Source: Ignavibacteriales bacterium
GTDB lineage: Bacteria > Bacteroidota > Ignavibacteria > Ignavibacteriales > Ignavibacteriaceae
Length of the DNA: 64,000 nucleotides
Direction of reading: 5' to 3'
Assembly: GCA_016707285.1 (NCBI GenBank)
Contig: JADJIA010000001.1
Coordinates: 496,001-560,000 of the forward strand
In this document: piece after piece, positions 36,825 through 45,120 of the stretch
Layout: every line of letters begins with the position of its first letter
Numbering within the stretch: position 1 is the stretch's first letter
Position numbers and translations under genes: made by a program
Notes under the pieces: model-generated
What the model was told of the DNA's origin: nothing
Databases searched by the model: none
Seen by the model: the letters and a program-made list of their open reading frames with translations, nothing else

Positions 36825-36854
36825 CAAATGTACAACCTTTTTTTCACAGAACAA
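36825..36854 (-). promoter_or_regulatory. Promoter of the cobalamin uptake operon
   Basis: On the minus strand TTG (36854-36852), a 19-base spacer and TACATTTG (36832-36825) give an exact Bacteroidota-type promoter. Transcription would begin about 10 bases before the riboswitch aptamer. The 8-bp array begins only 5 bases upstream of the TTG. Confidence 0.75.
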
Positions 36855-36858
36855 GGGG

Positions 36859-36988
36859 GGAACTTCGGAACTTCGGAACTTCGGAGAACCTTCGGAACTT
36901 CGGAACTTCGGTAATTCTGAAGTACTGGAACTCTGGACACTGAATCTCTGGAGCTCTGAAGCTCTGGAGTTCTGAATTTCCGCAGCTC
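36859..36988. repeat. Degenerate 8-bp tandem array, GGAACTTC family, array A
   Basis: Sixteen head-to-tail units: GGAACTTC three times, one 11-base unit, GGAACTTC twice, GGTAATTC, TGAAGTAC, TGGAACTC, a 7-base unit TGGACAC, TGAATCTC, TGGAGCTC, TGAAGCTC, TGGAGTTC, TGAATTTC, CGCAGCTC. It lies between the terminator of a small gene and the promoter of the cobalamin operon. The second half shares unit order with array B at 38045-38219. Reading frames through it (SSEVPKF-like) are artefacts of the repeat. Confidence 0.9.
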
Positions 36989-36989
36989 T

Positions 36990-37027
36990 CAAAAAAAATG
37001 CCCGCCATTCCGAAGAACAAGCGGGCA
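36990..37027 (-). terminator. Terminator of the small membrane-protein genes
   Basis: On the minus strand GCCCGC, a 14-base loop and GGCGGGC are followed by eight T. It directly abuts array A. Confidence 0.8.
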
Positions 37028-37033
37028 AGGTTA

Positions 37034-37083
37034 GGTTAGTGAGGGTATCACTCTTTTAGAGAAACTCTGTGATTACACTAACC
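37034..37083. other. Long imperfect hairpin before the terminator
   Basis: GGTTAGTG (37034-37041) pairs with CACTAACC (37076-37083), and inside it ATCAC pairs with GTGAT. It lies between the stop of the 63-residue gene and its terminator, and may stabilise the 3' end of the transcript. Confidence 0.4.
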
Positions 37084-37096
37084 CGGGGTGGATGTG

Positions 37097-37288
37097 CTAT
37101 CTGGCTGCAGCGTATGCCAACACCTTGAAAAATACGATGTATGTGAGAAAGCCGGCGCCAATCCACAAAAGTGTGTTCACTAACTTATCTCTTTTTTTGC
37201 CCTTTTTGTAGAGCTTGTCGTAATCTCCCGTGTGACCTTTAAAGTCGCCACTTTTCACTGACCAGTTATAGACATTGTGATTAACCAT
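37097..37288 (-). CDS. Small single-span membrane protein, unknown
   Basis: A 63-residue protein. A polar, Tyr/Gly/Lys-rich N-terminal half (MVNHNVYNWSVKSGDFKGH, then GDYDKLYKKGKKRDK) precedes one membrane segment (about 40-58) and a short tail. The positive cluster before the segment predicts a cytoplasmic N terminus. It is followed by a good terminator and preceded by another small membrane gene, so the pair looks real. No family recognised. Confidence 0.5.
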   Translation of the reverse strand: MVNHNVYNWSVKSGDFKGHTGDYDKLYKKGKKRDKLVNTLLWIGAGFLTYIVFFKVLAYAAAR

Positions 37289-37339
37289 CTACTCGTTCTC
37301 TCCTGTAATTAATTAACAAATGACTTTGCTTGAATTGTA

Positions 37340-37597
37340 TCAATATTCTTGTTCCTGCGTTGATTCCGGAATCGACCGTTCACTTTGATAGTCTGAGAGT
37401 GAACCTTCATCGCTAAATTTTTCTATCAAAATCTGAATTGCTTTTATCGGGCTGTATAATAATAACACCCCCCCAATAACCAGTAGAAATGGAAGCAGTA
37501 TGAATGTGGTTAACAAACTCCTCTTCCCTTCTTTTGTCCTTTCGGGTACCAGGGGCCTGTCATAGACTTCATCGATTGAATATTTATATGTTAGCAT
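37340..37597 (-). CDS. Small single-span membrane protein, unknown
   Basis: An 85-residue protein. A polar N terminus (MLTYKYSIDEVYDRPLVPERTKEGKR) precedes one strongly hydrophobic segment (about 28-50), followed by an amphipathic stretch and an acidic tail rich in Ser/Glu (SDYQSERSIPESTQEQEY). It lies 51 bases upstream of the 63-residue gene on the same strand and was probably expressed with it. No family recognised. Confidence 0.5.
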   Translation of the reverse strand: MLTYKYSIDEVYDRPLVPERTKEGKRSLLTTFILLPFLLVIGGVLLLYSPIKAIQILIEKFSDEGSLSDYQSERSIPESTQEQEY

Positions 37598-37813
37598 TTA
37601 TATATACTTTTTGTTATTAAATATAATTCTTAGCTTCAACCGGGTTGTCCGGTTTACACATTGGATCAAATTTAGCTATCGAATTTTACGCAATTTACCG
37701 GGAAATTACAGGCCGGATTGGGCGTAAAAATTGGTCGATCATATATAATTGGGGCTTTTGATAGATATAGAGCGGTTCTATTAGAGCAGGTTACGATTAC
37801 GGGGTAAAAAAGT

Positions 37814-37902
37814 GGAAAGCGAGCTTTTGCTTCGAAAAGCAATAAAAAACTCAGCAAGATCCTTTCCCTCACTAACTAAAATTTCTGTTAGCTTCGCTTT
37901 CC
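37814..37902. other. Long-range inverted repeat in the 664-bp gap 37598-38261
   Basis: GGAAAGCGAGCT near 37814 matches the complement of AGCTTCGCTTTCC ending at 37902, with one base missing. Inside it GCTTTT-GCTTCG-AAAAGC forms a local hairpin at 37823-37840. The rest of this gap holds array B and no convincing gene. It could be a structured RNA or the remains of a small mobile element; no ends or coding remnants are visible. Confidence 0.35.
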
Positions 37903-38044
37903 GGGTATAAAAAATTGTAATCTAAAAGAGAAATTACCTCCGTTGTTTGTTGAATGGTTCCAGTTGACTAAACCTCACATAACCTGTTCGTAAATTACAC
38001 AATAATTTGATTAAAGTCAATAGGTTTAAAAAATATTTTTTTCA

Positions 38045-38219
38045 AGAACTTCGGAACTTCAGAACCTCGGAACTTCAGAACCTCGGAACTTCGGTACTTC
38101 GGTAATTCTGTAATTCTGAAGTACTGGAACTCTGAACACTGAATCTCTGGAGCTCTGAGGTTCTGGAGCTCTGAGGTTCTGGAGCTCTGGAGCTCTGAGG
38201 TTCTGGAGCTCTGGAGTTC
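38045..38219. repeat. Degenerate 8-bp tandem array, GGAACTTC family, array B
   Basis: Twenty-two head-to-tail units: AGAACTTC, GGAACTTC, AGAACCTC and variants, then GGTAATTC, TGTAATTC, TGAAGTAC, TGGAACTC, the 7-base unit TGAACAC, TGAATCTC, and alternating TGGAGCTC / TGAGGTTC to TGGAGTTC. The order from GGTAATTC to TGGAGCTC, including the 7-base unit, is shared with array A, so the two have a common origin. It ends 15 bases before a TATATTTA box (38234-38241) upstream of ppk. Confidence 0.9.
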
Positions 38220-38261
38220 TCCCTTTTTCTTCGTATATTTATGGTTTAATTTAAATGAACT

Positions 38262-40377
38262 ATGAAAAGAAAAGACCGACTAAAAGACCAGATTAAAAAG
38301 TATTTTGTTCCTGAAAATTTTATTAACAGGGACTTAAGCTGGATAGAATTCAACAAACGGGTTCTCGAGGAAGCTCTGCATCCAAGCCTGCCTTTGCTCG
38401 AAAGAATAAAGTTCATTTCGATATTCAGTTCGAATCTTGATGAATTCTACATGATCCGTGTTTCCGGAATAAAAGAACAGATCGCCGCCAATATTGCTGA
38501 GATTACCATTGATGGTTACACTCCTCAAAAAACTCTTCATGAGATAGAAAAAAGGACACAACCACTCGTTTCTGATTTAATTGAATATTGGCATCATGTG
38601 ATTGTTCCGGAACTCGAACAACACGATGTGATACTAACTACGATTGATAAACTTTCCTCCGGCGAAAGAGCAAAATTGAATCGCTACTTTGAGGAACAGA
38701 TTTACCCGGTTTTAACTCCGCTTGCGTTTGACCCAAGCCGACCTTTTCCTTACATTTCAAATTTGTCACTTAGTCTTGCAGTAACCATAAAAGATACCGA
38801 TGGAGATATGCAGTTTGCCCGGGTTAAAGTTCCCGGTCTTCTCCCCCGTCTCCTAAGGATCGATGAAATTTTACAACATCCCGGAGAAAACGGGAACAAT
38901 TCTGAAATTAAAATCATTTGGCTTGAAGATTTAATTAAAGCCAACATCCATCGTCTTTTTCCAAAGATGAAGATTCTCGACACTTATGCTTTCAGAATTA
39001 CACGCGATACTGATATAGAGATTCAGGAAGATGAAGCTGACGATTTACTCGAGATGATTGAAGAAAACATCAGACAGAGAATGTTTGGGAATGTTGTTCG
39101 TCTTGAAGTTGAAAAAGATATGCCTCAGTATATGCTCGACACGATTATTACAAATCTTGAGCTCTCGAAGCAAGAGGTACAATCTCTTCGCTCTCCACTT
39201 GGCTTGAGCGATGTTATGAGTTTATACTCACTTCCGCTGCATCTTGTTAAAGATAAACCTTATCTGCCGAAATTACCAAAAGTGTTTGAAGAAGAGAAAA
39301 GTATCTTTCAGATAATTAAAAGCAGAGATATCCTTTTACATCATCCCTACGATTCATTTAAACCCGTAATTGATTTTATAAAACAGGCATCGGTTGATCC
39401 TGATGTACTTGCTATCAAACAAACACTCTATCGGGTTGGTAAAAACTCTAAGGTAATCGAAGCCCTGATTGAAGCCGCAGAAAACAGAAAACAAGTGGCA
39501 GTGCTCGTGGAATTAAAGGCAAGATTTGATGAAGAAAACAATATTTATTGGGCAAAAACGGCTTGAGGATGTGGGTGTCCATGTAGTCTATGGTCTTGTG
39601 GGTCTTAAAACACATGCCAAAATGACCCTTGTGGTGAGGAAAGAGCAAAATAAACTTACCCGTTATGTTCATGTTGGAACAGGAAATTATAACGCATCAA
39701 CAGCGAAACTATATACAGACATTGGTCTGTTTACTGCAAATGAAGACATTTGCACCGATGTAAGTGATATTTTTAATTATCTCACCGGTTTTAGTGCACA
39801 GAAAGATTTTAAACAAGTTGCAGTGGCACCGATAAATCTTAGAACAAAACTTGAGGCACTGATTTGTAGAGAAATTGCCAATACAAAAGAAGGTAAGGAG
39901 GGAAGAATTATAATTAAGTTAAATTCTCTCGTTGATCCTGAATTGATTGCATATCTATACGAAGCGTCGAATGCAGGCGTTAAGATCGACTTGATAGTCC
40001 GGGGAATTTGTTGTCTTACTCCCGGTCTCCCGGGTGTATCCGAGAATATCAGAGTAATAAGTATAGTAGGAAAATTCCTCGAACATTCCAGAATATTCTA
40101 TTTCCTGAATGGTGGTGAGGAAGAGATATTTATAAGCAGCGCCGATATTATGCAAAGGAACCTTGATCGTCGTGTCGAACTTATGACTCCTGTATTTGAC
40201 AAGGAAATTAAAAATTACCTTCGAAATTCAATTCTCGAGGTTTATCTACACGATAATGTAAAAGCCAGAATCCTGGCTTCAGACAAAACATATTCTTATG
40301 CCCCACAGCATAATATAGAAGAGATTAACTCGCAAGAGTGGCTCATGAATCAACAATTTGAATATTCAAACTATTAG
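38262..40377 (+). pseudogene. ppk1: Polyphosphate kinase 1, interrupted by a one-base frameshift
   Basis: Two reading frames, 38262-39566 and one that continues to 40377, together encode a complete PPK1 of about 704 residues. The first holds the N and head domains (FINRDLSWIEFNKRVLEEA) and reaches ARFDEENNIYWAK. The second resumes at RLEDVGVHVVYGLVGLKTHAKM and holds both catalytic histidines (THAKM and EHSRIFYF). Removing one A from the five-A run at 39554-39558 restores WAKRLEDVGVH, the expected family sequence. As written the enzyme would be truncated and inactive. A base-call error in the run, a recent mutation or a slippage-tolerant gene are all possible; the rest is free of damage, which favours error or very recent change. 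PPK1 makes polyphosphate from ATP. Confidence 0.9.
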
Positions 40378-40385
40378 AGGAATTA

Positions 40386-41495
40386 ATGGCAATAACAAAA
40401 GAGCAAGTATTAAATGCTCTGTCAACAGTGAACGATCCTGATCTTAAAAAAGACCTTGTTACACTAAATATGATTGATAAACTGACGCTCGATGGTAACA
40501 ACATCTCTTTTGATGTTGTACTCACAACGCCGGCTTGTCCACTCAAAGAAAAAATAAAAAAAGATTGTGAAAATGCAATAAAAGAAATGGTGCCCGGAGC
40601 AAACATTCTTAATATTAATATGACATCCAATGTAACTTCATTTGCATTTAAGAAAAATTCCGGCGGTTTTCTCGACAATGTTAAAAACACCATTGCAGTC
40701 GCAAGTGGCAAGGGTGGTGTTGGGAAAAGCACAGTGGCGGTTAATCTCGCTGTCTCGCTTGCACTTGAGGGGGCAAAAGTTGGATTGATAGATGCTGATA
40801 TCTATGGTCCCTCGATTCCTCTTATGCTTGGCGTTAATGAGAGACCTCTCGTCAGAGAAGTTGCCGGCAAAATAAGAATTCAACCATTAACTAAATTTGG
40901 TATCCAACTGATGTCGATAGGATTTCTCGTTGAAGAAAATTCACCTGTAATCTGGAGAGGTCCTATGGCAAGTGGAGCAGTAAGACAATTCCTGACCGAT
41001 GTTGACTGGGACGAACTCGATTATCTGCTTTTTGATATGCCTCCCGGAACCGGAGATATTCAACTTACTCTTTGCCAGACAATCCCGCTAACCGGAGCTG
41101 TCATCGTAACAACACCACAGGAAGTCTCTTTGGTGGATGCAAGGAAAGCCGCCGGAATGTTCGAGAGGGTGAATGTGCCTGTTTTGGGTGTGGTCGAAAA
41201 TATGAGCTATTTTATTGCCCCTGATACTAATATCAGATATGATATATTTGGAAATGGTGGTGGTGAAAGACTTGCAAACGAGTGCAACACTACTTTCCTT
41301 GGCTCGATTCCAATCGATCCAAGAATTAGAGTCGGCGGCGACAAAGGTATTCCGGTGGTCTATGATATCCCCGATTCACACGAAGCTGACATCATTACAA
41401 ATATTTCCAGGAATTTAGCCGCACAGATTTCGATTGCAAACAGCAATTCCATGGACAACAAATTGGAGATAATTTTAAGCGACGATGACGAATAG
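40386..41495 (+). CDS. mrp: Mrp/NBP35-family Fe-S cluster carrier ATPase
   Basis: A 369-residue protein. An N-terminal MIP18 (DUF59) domain (1-85, NDPDLKKDLVTLNMI) is followed by a ParA-like P-loop ATPase with the deviant Walker A SGKGGVGKSTVAVN (about 105-118), LIDADIYGPSIPLML, and LLFDMPPGTGD. It delivers Fe-S clusters to target proteins in the cytoplasm. The usual CxxC pair near the C terminus of some homologues is not visible. A GAGG site precedes the ATG. It overlaps the NifU-like gene by 11 bases, a functional pairing. Confidence 0.93.
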   Translation: MAITKEQVLNALSTVNDPDLKKDLVTLNMIDKLTLDGNNISFDVVLTTPACPLKEKIKKDCENAIKEMVPGANILNINMTSNVTSFAFKKNSGGFLDNVKNTIAVASGKGGVGKSTVAVNLAVSLALEGAKVGLIDADIYGPSIPLMLGVNERPLVREVAGKIRIQPLTKFGIQLMSIGFLVEENSPVIWRGPMASGAVRQFLTDVDWDELDYLLFDMPPGTGDIQLTLCQTIPLTGAVIVTTPQEVSLVDARKAAGMFERVNVPVLGVVENMSYFIAPDTNIRYDIFGNGGGERLANECNTTFLGSIPIDPRIRVGGDKGIPVVYDIPDSHEADIITNISRNLAAQISIANSNSMDNKLEIILSDDDE

Positions 41496-41721
41496 CCAAA
41501 ATCAAAAAATTTTAGATGCTCTCGATAAGATAAGACCGTATCTTAAAGCGGATGGCGGTGATATTGAGCTGGTTAATGTCACTCCTGACGGCATTGTTGA
41601 AGTTAGACTTACAGGGGCATGCAGTTCATGCCCCATGTCTCAAATGACTTTAAGAGCCGGTGTGGAAAGAGCAATCGTTAGAGAAGTGCCCGGAATAAGG
41701 AGAGTGGAAGCCGTAGCCTGA
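41485..41721 (+). CDS. NifU C-terminal-domain Fe-S scaffold/carrier
   Basis: A 78-residue stand-alone Nfu domain: IRPYLKADGGDIELVNV and the cluster-binding GACSSCPMSQMTLRAGVE with the CxxC pair. Such proteins hold and pass on [4Fe-4S] clusters. Its start overlaps mrp, so the two carriers are produced together. Confidence 0.93.
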   Translation: MTNSQNQKILDALDKIRPYLKADGGDIELVNVTPDGIVEVRLTGACSSCPMSQMTLRAGVERAIVREVPGIRRVEAVA

Positions 41722-41782
41722 CCGTAGGGAACTGATTTCATCTAATTATGGTTACTAAATTATACCAACAAATTGCGACAAG

Positions 41783-42418
41783 ATGATCAAAGAAGTTTAC
41801 TACTGGGACTATTTCAACTCCCTGCTCAAAGGTGATAAACATCACTGCAAGGAGATTGTCGTTTCGCTTCTCGAAGACGGAACAGATATCAAAGAGATTT
41901 ACATCGAACTTTTTCAAAAATCTCTTTATAAGATCGGAAAGATGTGGGAAGAGGGAAACATTTCGATCGCTGAAGAGCACATTGCCTCAAAGATCACCGA
42001 ATATCTGATTGATATTTCAATACAGTATGCAAAGCAGTCTGAACCTTCCGGGAAAAGTTTGCTTTTAACTTGTATCGATAAAGAATTTCATGATCTGGGT
42101 GCCAGAATGGTTGTAAATCTGTTTGAAATCCATGGCTGGAAAACCATATTCCCCGGTGCCAATACCCCTAAAAAAGAGGTATTAAATATGATAGAGATTT
42201 ACAAACCCGATGTGGTTGGTATCTCTTTTAGCCTCTACATCAATTATGTAAGATTTTTTGAACTGGTTGAAAGTATCAAGTCCAACTTCCCTGAGCAACC
42301 TGTTTTGATCGGTGGACAGGGTCTTGCGAATGATTATTCAAACAAGTTGTCAAGTTTCAGGAACACAACTTATGTCCGTACGATTGACGATTTGGAAGAT
42401 TACATCAAATCATTTTAA
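41783..42418 (+). CDS. Stand-alone cobalamin-binding protein (B12-binding-2 plus B12-binding domains)
   Basis: A 211-residue protein. The helical cap domain (about 1-90, YKIGKMWEEGNISIAEEHIASKI) is followed by a Rossmann-like B12 domain with the cobalt-ligand motif ExHxxG (EFHDLG, about residue 103), GISFSLYINYV and GGQG. It lacks a DNA-binding or methyltransferase domain, so it resembles corrinoid carrier or light/B12-sensing modules such as the effector half of CarH-like regulators. It follows the Fe-S genes after 61 bases and has its own terminator. Confidence 0.88.
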   Translation: MIKEVYYWDYFNSLLKGDKHHCKEIVVSLLEDGTDIKEIYIELFQKSLYKIGKMWEEGNISIAEEHIASKITEYLIDISIQYAKQSEPSGKSLLLTCIDKEFHDLGARMVVNLFEIHGWKTIFPGANTPKKEVLNMIEIYKPDVVGISFSLYINYVRFFELVESIKSNFPEQPVLIGGQGLANDYSNKLSSFRNTTYVRTIDDLEDYIKSF

Positions 42419-42436
42419 ATATTAATATTTATATTG

Positions 42437-42470
42437 AAAGCCCCGTCTATAAAGCGGGGCTTTGTTATTT
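42437..42470 (+). terminator. Terminator after the B12-binding protein gene
   Basis: AAAGCCCCG and CGGGGCTTT form a perfect 9-bp stem around a 9-base loop, followed by a T-rich stretch. Confidence 0.85.
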
Positions 42471-42563
42471 TAAACTGCAGTTAATTTATTTTTTTAATAT
42501 CAATAAATTATTGTTAAATTTGGTTTTACACATTCGATATCTTCAACCAGGATTTAGTATCAA

Positions 42564-43325
42564 ATGGTACCCGGCTTAAGCAATCTGAATTTTTTTAATT
42601 TTCTTGTATCGGTTGTGAGTGAATTCATCTCACGACGCGAAATTAAACACCTTACCTATAATGTTGTTTACCGACAGATCCTTTTTACCGGTTTTGAAGC
42701 TCTTTCCATAATCACACTTTCAGCAGTAGCCGTGGGAGCGGTAATCATTATTCAAGGGAACTCGGTTCTCTCGAATTTTTCCCAGAGCCCCATGTATTAC
42801 AATATCCTCGTGGCAATTATTCCGCGCGAAATGGGTGCCCTCTTAACTGCTCTCATTGTAATTGCCCGCTCGGGAACTGCAATTTCAACAGAGCTTGGGA
42901 ATATGAATATCAACAATGAAACCCTCGCCATCTATTCATTTGGGATTTCTCCTGTTGCATATCTGGCGGTACCTCGAGTACTGGGTATGACGATATCCGT
43001 AGTCAGTTTAAGCATCTATTTTAATGTTGCTGCCTTTACAAGCAGCTGGTTTGTCAGTTTTCTGACAGATGCAATAATTCCTTCACAGTTTTTATTTGAT
43101 CTTTTTTCTGCATTAACAATAACCGACCTCATGATGGGCTTGATAAAATCGGGGCTGTTTGGCTTTTTTGGAGGGGTTATTGCATGTTATCACGGATTCA
43201 AGGTTCAGAGCGCTATTACCGAAGTTCCACAACGCACTATCAAAACTGTGGTTAACTCCGTTTCAAGTCTCGTTCTTCTTGATATTTTAGTAACAGCACT
43301 ATTTTATCTCTACCTCTATGACTAA
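42564..43325 (+). CDS. Divergent MlaE-family permease of a second MCE cassette
   Basis: A 253-residue permease with the same layout as the MlaE at 30198: an amphipathic N terminus and about five membrane segments. The conserved block is changed: REMGALLTALIVIARSGTAISTELGNMNINNETLAIYSFGISP. The EQID motif of the coupling helix, intact in the first copy, is replaced by NNETLA. That helix contacts the ATPase, and the ATPase encoded next is also degenerate, so the two seem to have diverged together. A TAAATTTG box at 42515-42522 may be its promoter element. It overlaps the next gene by 8 bases. Confidence 0.85.
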   Translation: MVPGLSNLNFFNFLVSVVSEFISRREIKHLTYNVVYRQILFTGFEALSIITLSAVAVGAVIIIQGNSVLSNFSQSPMYYNILVAIIPREMGALLTALIVIARSGTAISTELGNMNINNETLAIYSFGISPVAYLAVPRVLGMTISVVSLSIYFNVAAFTSSWFVSFLTDAIIPSQFLFDLFSALTITDLMMGLIKSGLFGFFGGVIACYHGFKVQSAITEVPQRTIKTVVNSVSSLVLLDILVTALFYLYLYD

Positions 43326-44052
43326 CATTGAATTATCAGATATCGGATTTAGCCGGGATGGTGTTTCCCTCTTTAAGGAAGTTACTGTTGACCTTTCAGG
43401 CTCCGGGATAATTGCAATAGTTGCTGATACCGAAGACACTGCTCATTCATTGCTTCGTATGATTGCCGGATTTCAAAGCCCCGACTCCGGCGATGTCATG
43501 TTTGGCGGTAAAAAGTTTTACGAGAGCAGTGAAGAAACTCGATCGATGATAATGAGGAGGAACAGTTATGTTTTTTATGCCGGAGGGCTGGTCTCAAACC
43601 TGTCTGTACTTGAAAACATTATGCTCCCGCTCGATTTCAGAAGGCACTTGCTCTCTGAAGAAGAAAAAATGGAAAAAATAAAAAATCTCGTTTCATATTT
43701 TGAGCTTGCACCAGAGATAGTTAATAAAAGACCTTCGCAACTCTCGAGGACCGAGTTGAAGCTTATCAATTTTGTTAGAGGTTATGTTATTGAACCTGAA
43801 GTAATTATGATCGAGTCACCATTCTCCCGTGTGAATAAGAACTATGAAATGCTGATAGAAAACATTATATTAGAGAGTGCTTTTAAGAAGGATATTATTC
43901 ACCTCTTTTCACAAGGATTTGAATCGGATTTGATAGATAAATCAGATATGATTCTTGCAATCAAAGAAAGCAGGGTGACAATATTTTCAAAAGCTGCCGG
44001 AACACATGATGAATTTAATTTTACTGAATTTTTCGAGAATAAGCGAGTTTAG
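43318..44052 (+). CDS. ABC-type pseudo-ATPase (MlaF-like, catalytic motifs lost)
   Basis: A 244-residue protein that follows the length and order of ABC ATPases (GVSLFKEVTVDLSGSGIIAIV, then LLRMIAGFQSPDSGDVMFGGKKF). The active-site motifs are gone. The Walker A position reads ADTEDTAH (36-43; lysine replaced by Ala42). The signature is LSRTE instead of LSGGM (142-146). The Walker B Asp-Glu pair is Glu166-Ser167. The D-loop Asp is Asn, and the H-loop histidine is replaced by Ser198. It cannot be expected to bind or hydrolyse ATP normally. The reading frame is intact and overlaps both neighbours' context tightly, so it is not a decaying gene. It may act as a structural or regulatory half-site partner. 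Confidence 0.88.
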   Translation: MTNIELSDIGFSRDGVSLFKEVTVDLSGSGIIAIVADTEDTAHSLLRMIAGFQSPDSGDVMFGGKKFYESSEETRSMIMRRNSYVFYAGGLVSNLSVLENIMLPLDFRRHLLSEEEKMEKIKNLVSYFELAPEIVNKRPSQLSRTELKLINFVRGYVIEPEVIMIESPFSRVNKNYEMLIENIILESAFKKDIIHLFSQGFESDLIDKSDMILAIKESRVTIFSKAAGTHDEFNFTEFFENKRV

Positions 44053-44058
44053 AACATA

Positions 44059-45120
44059 ATGTCGAAAATCCGTTATACGAAAATCCTTGTCCTTACTTTT
44101 GTTGCTATCGCTATTGTTGCGGTGGCGAGCCTTACTTTGTCAATTATTATCAGTGAAAAGGTCTTTTCAAATAAACTGAACTACAGAGCAAAATTCTCCG
44201 ATGCAACAGGATTAAAAGGCAATGTCCCTGTAATTTTTAAAGGATTTAAGATTGGATATTTAAATAATCTGGAACTTGCGCCCGATAACAGTGTGTATGG
44301 AGACCTTCATATTTATGAAGAATATGAAAGCCTGATCCGCGAAAATTGTATCCTCTACAAAAATGCCAACTTCATTACCTCGGTTACAAGCATTCTCTTG
44401 TTAACAGGTCCGGGTGAAAGTAAACCCTTGCCAATTGGCAGGATAATACCCGGATTCGACACAAAGGAGGGCAAAATGATGCAAAGAAAATTCAGCATCG
44501 AATACCAGGGTGAAGTTATCAATTCCTTTATGTTTAAGATGGAGTCGTTTCTTGAAGACTTAAACCCCCGAATTTCCGGCGTAAATGATACTGTTGAGTC
44601 TCCTCTCATGGATACATTCGAATCGCTAAATTCAGCTTTGAAAAAAATGAATTCGATTATTACCAATGTGGATGAAACTGTTTCGATTGTGAAAGAGGGA
44701 CTTCAGAAGAGCAAAGGTGGTGCATTTGGAGGACTTGCAAAACTTGATGGTCTCATGGGAGAATTGTTGGTTACAACTAAAAGTGCACAGAATTTGATGG
44801 TCTCTCTCGATGAAACTCTCGTCAACTATAAAAAACCCGATAGTCTCGCAATTAAAATGATTGACCCAACCGGTGAGAACCTGTTTAAACCGGTAAAAAC
44901 TTCTCTTAATTCGATTAATGATTTACTTCCCGAGATTCACAAACTCTTAACTTATTCCAATGATCAAACCACAAATCTGTCACTGATTCAGGAGAAAATA
45001 AAAAAAGTTCTTGATGACCTGAAAGTTACACTTGAGATAATAAATAAAAATCCTTTGATAAATCTCGGTAACGGAGCAGGTAACAAAAAAGTTGAACAGG
45101 GAAAGAAGAGACCAAGATGA
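44059..45120 (+). CDS. MCE-domain protein of the second cassette
   Basis: A 353-residue protein with one N-terminal membrane anchor (about 8-33), an MCE domain (about 40-120, YRAKFSDATGLKGNVPVIFKGFKIGYLNNLEL) and a long helical region with predicted coiled coils (NDTVESPLMDTFESLNSALKK, IITNVDETVSIVKEGL), ending in a basic tail. Like MlaD it should form a periplasmic lipid-binding hexamer. The MCE core keeps the G-L-x-G...V.xxG.KIG pattern. It is 6 bases after the pseudo-ATPase and overlaps the next gene by 4 bases (ATGA). Confidence 0.87.
   Translation: MSKIRYTKILVLTFVAIAIVAVASLTLSIIISEKVFSNKLNYRAKFSDATGLKGNVPVIFKGFKIGYLNNLELAPDNSVYGDLHIYEEYESLIRENCILYKNANFITSVTSILLLTGPGESKPLPIGRIIPGFDTKEGKMMQRKFSIEYQGEVINSFMFKMESFLEDLNPRISGVNDTVESPLMDTFESLNSALKKMNSIITNVDETVSIVKEGLQKSKGGAFGGLAKLDGLMGELLVTTKSAQNLMVSLDETLVNYKKPDSLAIKMIDPTGENLFKPVKTSLNSINDLLPEIHKLLTYSNDQTTNLSLIQEKIKKVLDDLKVTLEIINKNPLINLGNGAGNKKVEQGKKRPR

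Noticed and set aside
36734..37028. Minus-strand reading frames rich in SSEVPKF-like repeats
   Set aside because: They are translations of the 8-bp array and riboswitch region, with no ribosome site, and they run through a terminator.
37672..37872. 66-codon minus-strand frame
   Set aside because: Low-quality composition, no start signal, overlaps a long inverted repeat; judged non-coding.
36859..38219. CRISPR-like arrays
   Set aside because: Units are 8 bp, directly adjacent and without spacers; no cas genes are nearby.
39554..39558. Programmed frameshift in ppk
   Set aside because: A +1 shift is needed, the run is only five A, and no stimulatory hairpin or Shine-Dalgarno-like element is evident; error or mutation preferred.
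39526..40377. Second half of ppk as an independent gene
   Set aside because: The ATG lies inside the first frame without a ribosome site, and the protein would lack the N-terminal domains; one frameshifted gene is the simpler reading.
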